From: Dioscorea cayenensis subsp. rotundata
Lineage: Eukaryota > Streptophyta > Magnoliopsida > Dioscoreales > Dioscoreaceae
DNA length: 64,000 nucleotides
NCBI RefSeq assembly: GCF_009730915.1
Contig: NC_052471.1
Span: 28,802,185 to 28,866,184, forward strand
Direction of reading: 5' to 3'
Below, piece after piece: positions 56,910 through 64,000 of the stretch (within the stretch, counting starts at the first letter, position 1; each line of letters starts with the position of its first letter). The notes below the pieces were generated by a model that made no database searches, was not told where the DNA came from, and saw only the letters and a list, made by a program, of their open reading frames with translations. The position numbers and the translations under genes were made by a program.

Positions 56910-58075
56910 AGTGTTTAGTTAGAAGAAATAAATATTGAGAATGAAAAAAGTGACATAGAGAATTGTATGTAAATTATTTTAATGCCCTTCATGTAAGTAA
57001 CGATAAATTAATATATAAAATAATTACATATAAAATAAATATTTAGTCTCTGTAATTATTATAATTAAATATTTAGAGTAAATAATTTTTTTATCATTAA
57101 CCAATTAAATAATTTAATGGGTAAAAGTGTCATATCACTTTAATTACCATAATTAAATATTTTTATTAACTATTTTATTTAATTAAATCTATGTAGGGGC
57201 AAAAAAAAATCATTTCGGTTTAATTATTATAATGTATATGTATATTACTCAATTCTTGTTAATTTTTATTTATTTTAATTATTATAATATTTAAATGACT
57301 CAATTTATGTTCAATATAATTTACTTTAATTATTATAATTTGTTATTTAAATTAATAAGTATTATTTAATTAAATCTCAATGAGGGGCAAAATTGTCACT
57401 TCACTTTAATTACATGATTAAATACTTTTACTAAGTATTTTATTTAATTAAATCTATATAGGAGCAAAATTGTCATTTCACTTTAATTATTATAATATAA
57501 TTTGTATAGTAAATAATTCTTGTTAGCTATTATTTATTTTAATTATTATAATATTTAAATGACTCAATTTATGTTTATTATAATTTAATTTAATTATTAT
57601 AATTAGTTATTTAATTTAATTATTATTATTTAATTAAGTCTTAACTAGGGGCAAAAATGGCATTTCACTTTACTTATCATAATTAAATACTTTTATTAAT
57701 TATTTTATTTAATTAAATCTATGTAGGGGCAAAACTGTCATTTCACTTTAATTTATAATATTTAAATGGCTCAATTTATATTAATTATTATTTACTTTAA
57801 TTATTATAATTAGTTATTTAAATTAATTATTATTTTTTAATTAAATCTTAACTATGGGCAAAAATGTCATTTTACTATCAATAGTGTTTATTCCCCTCTA
57901 TGCCCCCCAATTTTGGGGGTAATCAAATTCCTTTATTATGCACCATACAATTACCTACAGTACTTATTACTAAGCTAATAGTAAAATACCCAAACATGGG
58001 TATATATCCCTATTAGCAATCAATCCCATGCCAATAGTGCCCAATCCCTTCATCCAAACACAACCTTAAGTTCTA
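56910..58075. mobile_element. Probable MITE-like element with internal ~265-bp tandem repeats
   Basis: The left side has GTGTTTAGTTAGAAG and the right side, inverted, GTGTTTGGATGAAGGG, suggesting inverted termini. Between 57080 and 57880 the marker GGGGCAAAA-TGTCATTTCACTTTA recurs near 57105, 57195, 57384, 57464, 57646, 57725 and 57855. The alternating spacing of about 80 and 185 bp gives a composite unit near 265 bp. Exact ends and target duplication are not resolved. Confidence 0.5.
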
Positions 58076-59751
58076 TTAAAAATAAAGTACATGCTAAGTT
58101 TGAGTAAAAAGTATACCATAACGAGGGGCGGAACTGTCACGTCCCAACTCCAAAGCCGAGCCCACTGACAAATCAGCCACATTTAAAAGGGTTGGGCTCC
58201 ATTGGGTACAAGGCCTCAAATTTCAGACCTAGTCAGAGTTAACACCAACAGACAAACTAGAAATAATAGTACAGAAATACAAACAAGATAATAGCAATAA
58301 ATATAATACAAGTATGGGCTTTAGCAGCCCTACAGAAATACAGTACCACACTTAATAGACCGAAACCAGGAATACAAATAGAATACAAATCTCACTCACA
58401 GGAAGCAATTGCAAGGTCTAAAACCTCAAAGTTCAATTATAGCAATCAGACAACAACTACAGAAATAAGACCCAGGACAACCCGCCAAACCTAAGCTTAA
58501 TCTTCTCCTGAGAAAGAAAATCACGTAGTACATGAGCCACAAGGGCCCAGTAGGATCACATAAATAACAGATAATACAGATAATACAGATAATCGCAGAA
58601 TAATCATAAGTCCAGACAAAAATACAGAGAATGCTCAGAATACAGAAATAATCAAAAAATATGAAAAATATGCCAAACCAGACGTGGACATCTCCCTAAC
58701 TAATAACAGAATCAACAACTCTAGGCTGAATCTTCGACTTGAAGTCAGAACAGAATAGACAGAATATTAACAGCCGAAGCCGGATCTTCGACCGCAGCCA
58801 AAATGGACACGCATGTCCGGTAGCGCTACTACTAAAAACATGTGCACATGACTAGGGCTTACTTCTCCTAGCTGGGCAATTTGCCAAGAATGAAGATGTA
58901 CTAAAAACAGCAGAAATACAGAGTACAAACAGAGAAAATACTAAATAAATCACTTCACAAGATAATTAACTTAAATAATTAAATAAATAAACCAAGAACA
59001 AATAAAAAAATATAATAAATTACTAAATAGTTAATTTATTAGCCACACACCAGAAATACAAAATTATTCGGGTACAAGAGCCTACCTGATTCCGAGCTAA
59101 GACGTTGGGTTCAACAAATCCCGCGAATTAAGACTCACTACAGAATCTAGACAACAAAAAGCTACACTTAGATTACAAGTCTAGGTCTTGGCCTAAACTT
59201 ACAACTAAAGCCCTAGAGGATGAATTAACACTCACTTAAACTACAACCTTAAATTAAAAGCATTAAATAAAATAAAAGAACAAGCATTTAAACACCAAGC
59301 TTAAATAATGAGGATTCAGACAAAAACCTCCCGAATCACAAAATGATAATCCTAATTCAAGATTTCAAAGCCAACTAAGGCATCAGAACAACCATGCACA
59401 ATTTAATATGCAACTATAAAAATATAACAACTAACATGAATGATTTAAGAAGAAAATGCCATGCTTTAAAATATTCAGTTCAAAAAAAAAAAAAACAAGG
59501 CTACAGGTTCACCATCAAAATACACATGCATAATTATATTTGCAAAACAAATCAAAGGTTCAGACAACTTAATCAAAAGGTTGCTCACACTTAATTGCCT
59601 ATAATCCACGATTCAACATGCTGCACTTAACAATGCTAATCCAATACTTCCAAGAATCAAATGTCTAAATAAGACATGATAACATACATTAATACAAATA
59701 ATATAACTAAACCAAAGCTTGTTTGCAGGAGCCACAACGTGTGTACATATA

Positions 59752-59906
59752 TGTTGAAAATATAGTACCACATCGGTTGTGTGATAGAAGTGTTAATGGG
59801 TTTATATATAGGTATAGGGGTTGAGCCACTAAGTCTTGAGACTTTTTGGTGTTAGACCCCTAAGTCCATATAGGGCCCACTAGTACCAAAAATATAAAAT
59901 CTAACA
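59752..59906 (+). mobile_element. Small solo LTR (TRIM-like), 155 bp, exact 5-bp TSD
   Basis: Begins TGTTGAAAATATAGTACCAC and ends AAAATCTAACA, with short inverted ends (TGTTGA/TCTAACA). It is flanked by ATATA on both sides (59747-59751 and 59907-59911), an exact 5-bp duplication. The internal TACCACATCGGTTGTG and CTTGAGACTTTTTGG resemble the short LTRs of plant TRIM or small Copia elements. No internal region remains, so it is a solo LTR. Confidence 0.8.
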
Positions 59907-60058
59907 ATATACACATACAACAAGAATTACAATCTAGGTGTAGGTTTACAACTTCAGTTTACTGATATAAATTCCTATGTATAAAGCAAGATGGTCAACA
60001 AACAAAATCAAGATACGATAAACCATGGTTGCCTACTCATATTTTCAAGTTTACAAAC

Positions 60059-60061
<3 letters not shown>

Positions 60062-60097
<36 letters not shown>
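60062..60097. repeat. (TA)n microsatellite
   Basis: About 17 uninterrupted TA units. Confidence 0.95.
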
Positions 60098-60099
<2 letters not shown>

Positions 60100-60620
60100 A
60101 ATGAAACAAACATGAAAGCATGCTTGCAGATTCCATCTTACGAAGACACATATAAAAGAATCATTAACCTAAAGTGGCATGCTTAAGCAGCTGCATACTA
60201 CCAAGGATTAAAATCAGGAAAACAAGAATCTAAGCAAGCAAAACTCACAAAAGGCATACATATGAAAACACTAAACTGCAAAAATTACTCAACAACAAAG
60301 CACTCCATTTAAACACAGAATCCACCTATAAGATTGCCAAGGAATTGTCGGTGGAGGGTTGATTTTTCAATCGCTAGAAGTTTAGAAGAAGGAAGGCAAA
60401 GTTGTTTTGAAGGAGAAGATGAAAGCCTTGAAGAAGAAGGTTTGCAATTTAAACAAGACTTCCACTAAGAAACCACTTAACCAAGATTAAGCTTCAATTA
60501 TTGAAGTTCTAACAAAACTTCACCAGGCCGACCAGATCCATAAATTTAGGAAACATGGCCTACAAGTGGGGATGCCCTAGTTGAAGTACTTTCATGTGAA
60601 AGTGTGCGGAATCAAATCCT

Positions 60621-61321
60621 TTATGTGGAATTTATTCTTAAAATTATTTTTTTAATTTTAAATTTATTTTCAAAAGTTACAAAAAAAATCAACAAAAATT
60701 TTAAAATTGCATAAAAAATTAGTAATTACAAAAAATTCATGGCATGTAAAATATACTACAATTTTTACAAATTAATTATAATTTATTTGTTTATATTAAG
60801 AATGATCAATTTTAGACTTTCCAAAAAATACAAAACTGAGAAATATAGTATCTTCTTTTACTCATATATCTCATACGTTTTAGTACCGACAATAGTAATA
60901 GTTCAAATTGTGGTTTTTGTCTATATATATATATATATATATTCAAATAGTTGTTATATTTTTACATTATTTTTATTGGAGATAATTGTTTTGTTAGATA
61001 TTATTACATATCGCCTTTAGCCCCCTACCAACTAATCCTGCTTCCTCCATTGACCATAACAACCCTTATACAAAATATAAATATGGTTTAAAGACAACAC
61101 AAAGACAACACTATAGTACTAGAGAAATGACATACATGGAAGCATGATGACTGCCCTGACTGAGGTTTTAAAGTTTACAGCTATTGTCTACTTTCTGCAA
61201 TATGAAAAAATAAATCAACAAACTAGTGACCTCACAAGCTTAGTAAGTACCCAAAATAGAAAATAAAAGAAAGAAGAAAATGGGAACTCTAAGTGATAAT
61301 CAATATAACCGAAATAAATAA
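60621..61321. other. AT-rich intergenic DNA, no gene seen
   Basis: The 93-residue open frame at 60739-61020 is Ile/Tyr-rich translation of AT-rich DNA with a (TA)n; no domain. The text around 61210-61260 (CCTCACAAGCTTAGTAAGTA) resembles the 'CTCAGTAAGT' zone of long LTRs, so this may be retroelement debris. Confidence 0.45.
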
Positions 61322-61662
61322 GGGCTTGTTTGGATGAGCTTTTCGAAAACCCAGAAATGCTTTTTTTATAAGTTAAGCACTTCTGGATTCAAAAAATATT
61401 GTTTGTATTGGCTTTTCTACAAAAGCAGAAGCTGTAAAAAAAAAAAAAACTGAAAAACAGTTTTTTTCAGAAGCTAGTCATGAGCAGCTTCTGAAAAAAG
61501 CTGTTTTTTAGCTTATTTTTACAACTTCTGCTTTTACAGAAAAGCTAATACAAATACAAAATATAAAAAAGTGCTTAACTTACTCTGGAAAAAGCACTTT
61601 TTCCAAAAGAACTACTAAACTTAAAAAAAGTACTTTTTTGAGAAGCCAACCCAAACAAGGCC
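61322..61662. mobile_element. Tourist-like foldback MITE (341 bp) with TAA TSD
   Basis: Ends GGGCTTGTTTGG and CCAAACAAGGCC are inverted repeats, flanked by TAA at 61319-61321 and 61663-61665 (PIF/Harbinger TWA duplication). Most of the element folds back on itself: words such as AGCTTTTC, AAGTGCTT, GCAGAAG and AAAAACAG recur inverted across the centre near 61475. Confidence 0.92.
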
Positions 61663-61665
61663 TAA

Positions 61666-62680
61666 ATCATAACTAAAAACATACACTACATTTGCTAATA
61701 AGAAATATGTTCATAAATTAAACCACAAAATTCATGACCTTGAAACACCCTCTTTCCAAAATACAATATATATAATGAGACAATCCACTCCATAGCTAAA
61801 ATAAGACCATATTTCCAGACGTGTACATTACAGTTTTTTTTTTCAAATGATGGAATTATAATATCAGACCAATCACATCATCCATATCATCCACGTGATT
61901 AACCATCACCATTCATACCGCTATACAATCACATCATCCACTATTCATAGGTGGCCCGTTGGATTAAAATACTAGATTCATGTCAACATGAACAAATACA
62001 TCTCTCCATTTGATAGAGCAATATAATAACAGCTTATATGAAGCCATACAGAATTTCTAGTATTGTACATAGTCACCAACATACAATAAACCACCCATAC
62101 CATTCACTAGGATAATCATGTAGAAAATTTTTCCAAATAAGCACAGATGAAATATTCAACAAGATACACAACCAAGGTGTCATATAAAAACTCCCAAAAT
62201 TGTAGCCTAATATTTCCACAAAAACATAATGATTACACAAATATGCATAGTAGAAGGGTATTACAAGTTTCTAAAAGGGATAGACTAAGACATATATGGA
62301 ATTATTGATAAGGAACATTTATATATACTTAGGGATGCATACTTATATAAGAGGATATATATGTGTGTATCAGAGAATCTGTACCTATTATTTATGTGTA
62401 TATGCAGGTAAGTAGATATATGCACAATCATGTATATACACACATATGTATTTATACATGTGTGCAAGTATGTATGTAGGTAAAATCTATATACATAAGC
62501 ATGGATGTATGTATGCAACACATTTAGCTCAGGTTAATTTTTTTTTAGTGAGTTTACAATTACTAACTTTTTAGCTTGACACAAAAATTAGCACAAGATA
62601 TAAACATGTATTATACGATGCGCAAAGACCACTCCCTTTTTTTTCTTTTTCTTCCCTCCTTCTTCCTTATTCCCTTCTAC
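61666..62680. other. AT-rich intergenic DNA, no gene seen
   Basis: Contains a purine/pyrimidine-alternating TATG/CATA-rich stretch at about 62330-62520 (ATGTATGTATG words). No gene is recognised. Confidence 0.5.
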
Positions 62681-63038
62681 CAATATTTTTGAAACTGGAC
62701 CGAGAAGCAAACCAGCCAAGCAACTGGGTCATGGGTCACCCAATTCGACCGGAAAACTCGGTTTGGTCATGTACTAGAGACGAGGATGCGGATGAAAATT
62801 TGAGTAAAAAAATTGTGTGATTCCATACAAATGAGCATATATGGCTTGTATGGTGGATGGGCCACCACAAGCACAAAAATAAAGAAGAAGACAACTTTGT
62901 TCAAACTTCTGAGTCCTTCGAAACTCGAAAGCACGTTATGGATGGGTTTGACCAAGCTGACTTCTAATCAACGAATTCTATAGAACTGGGCCAAATTGGC
63001 ACCCGGTTCCCAGTTCTAGTCCAAGTTCAAAAATATTT
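62681..63038. mobile_element. Probable hAT MITE (358 bp), worn TSD
   Basis: Ends CAATATTTTTGAAACTGGAC and, inverted, AAATATTTTTGAACTTGGAC match at 17/20. Flanks CCTTCTAC (62673-62680) and CCATTTAC (63039-63046) match at 6/8. Subterminal ACTGGG / CCCAGT and ACCGG words are present at both ends. The terminus class is close to that of 35006-36137. Confidence 0.6.
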
Positions 63039-63359
63039 CCATTTACCACTTTCTCCACTCCCAAACAAAACATAAAACTCAAAATCCAAACAAAACAAAT
63101 GCTAGGATTAAAGCCACAGGAAAAAATTCAGTGTTACAATAAAAGTCACAGTAAAGTGCTACAATACCATATGTGAATATATATGCTACAGGACCATATA
63201 GTGCAATGTACCACTATAGTGAAGAAATGAAACAAATTGCCATGTCATTCATAATAGTACTCATACAAGATTGAGCTACTAAGATCTAGGAGTTTTAGAA
63301 GGGAAACAAGTGGAAAACCACAATATGAAACTGAAAAACTTAAAACTTAGTCATAAGGT

Positions 63360-63640
63360 AATCATTACAAAAGGTAATGACGGAACCAAGGGGGGGCTAG
63401 TGGGGGTTAGTGGGGGCTTCAACCCCTAGCTTCAGTGAGGCCGCCCTAATCAAAGTTTGCCGGAAGAGAAAGCCGCTCTTGTGACAGAGCACCGAAGCAT
63501 GCCAGCCTCCATCCCTTTTCTCTCGGTTCTTCTATGCGTCCTCATCCTCCATCTTTCTCATGAAACCTTCACTTGTTCAACAATACCTTTTGTTCCCATG
63601 GTCACAAGACTCATAAGAGAGTTACAAAGAATAGGGTAAC
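63360..63640. other. GC-richer island, probable transposon terminus fragment
   Basis: The sequence GACGGAACCAAGGGGGGGCT followed by repeated GTGGGGG and CAACCCC looks like the end of a widespread class of plant DNA elements, but no inverted partner is in the window. A 60-residue open frame (63457-63639, + strand) has a hydrophobic stretch and no domain. I cannot assign it and do not call it a gene. Confidence 0.3.
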
Positions 63641-64000
63641 AGAGCATATCAAAGTCTCAGTCTCACGAGAAAGAGGATGATGATATGAGGAATATAATCT
63701 ATGTTAACATATGGATTTTGAGATCGTGAGGGAGGACGTTCAATTTTAGGATTTTTTTTTATTAAAACTATATATTGATTTTCTTTTATTTGAAATATAT
63801 GTATATGTATAATATATGGAATATCTTAGGAGAAACACATATTTGATTTATCTATTATTGTACTTATATCAAAGTAACTTTATTTTTTAAAAACATTTTG
63901 AGATTCAGAATCATCACTAAAATTGGTATAGAATCTTCATTTATCTAATTATCTAAATAAAAATGATTTCTAGATTTGTGGGTATATCATGCAATGCAAT
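63641..64000. other. AT-rich DNA to the end of the window
   Basis: No gene or element is recognised. Confidence 0.5.

Larger units (their letters stand above)
58135..60620. mobile_element. Second TGTCACG-type LTR-like element (right end uncertain)
   Basis: Starts TGTCACGTCCCAACTCC, almost the same start as the element at 27177. It shares that element's layout: an early 'CAAGGGCCCAGTAGG' zone, a GC-richer block (58690-58880), long AT-rich A-biased sequence, and a Glu/Gly-codon-like GAAGAAGG tract near the end (60370-60450). No retroelement protein is encoded. I could not find a matching ...CA end with a target duplication, so the right limit is approximate. A small solo LTR is nested inside. 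Confidence 0.5.

Noticed and set aside
60739..61020. 93-residue hydrophobic open frame
   Set aside because: AT-driven composition including a (TA)n translated as Tyr-Ile repeats.
1..64000. CRISPR arrays, operons, tRNA or rRNA genes
   Set aside because: None seen. Polymerase III boxes occur only in SINE-like elements without cloverleaf-forming tRNA bodies.

Overview
This is a stretch of plant (angiosperm) nuclear DNA. It is AT-rich, its genes have introns, and its AP2/ERF, OTU and Pumilio genes are of plant type among dense plant transposable elements. Low GC inside the genes argues against a grass, but I cannot name the species. Only four protein-coding genes are well supported. Two are small intronless ERF group IX transcription factors on the + strand, at 1249-1635 (ERF096/098 type with a C-terminal EDLL-like activation motif) and 20729-21184. 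One is a 12-coding-exon OTU-family deubiquitinase (+ strand, 42763-48043, 316 aa). One is a 10-exon Pumilio/PUF RNA-binding protein (- strand, 48680-53557, 983 aa). The OTU and PUM genes converge, with 636 bp between their stop codons.

Layout. 1-5.4 kb: first ERF gene, then simple and tandem repeats. 5.4-19.1 kb: a nest of LTR-retrotransposon debris from one family (LTRs of about 1.7 kb ending TGACGAG/CTCATCA on the + strand). One LTR is split by a 4.3-kb hAT transposon with a decayed BED/hAT transposase, another carries a 992-bp hAT MITE near one end, and a decayed Ty3 pol fragment lies between two LTRs. 19.3-23.3 kb: a Stowaway MITE, the second ERF gene with a motif-rich promoter, and a Tourist-like MITE. 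24.5-34.7 kb: a SINE, then a minus-strand Ty3/gypsy derivative holding only gag and protease, split by a 3.84-kb TGTCACG...GGGTACA element. 35.0-39.3 kb: a hAT MITE with a SINE inside it, a Mutator-like long-TIR element and another hAT MITE. 39.3-41.6 kb: AT-rich DNA with one hairpin carrying TCP-type sites. 41.7-53.9 kb: the OTU/PUM pair. 54-64 kb: AT-rich tandem repeats, a SINE, a second TGTCACG element containing a small solo LTR, a Tourist-like MITE and a hAT-like MITE.

The four genes do not form a pathway. The ERFs are probable stress or hormone regulators, and the OTU and PUM genes look like housekeeping regulators of ubiquitin signalling and mRNA fate. I found no clearly new system. 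The strongest points are: (a) a set of non-autonomous elements with exact or near-exact target-site duplications; (b) a probable GC-AG intron and a complete eight-repeat RNA-recognition code in PUM, with a matching UGUAAAUA site just downstream of its own stop codon; (c) a gag-protease-only retrotransposon whose protease has lost its catalytic Asp and whose reading frame resumes exactly across an inserted element.
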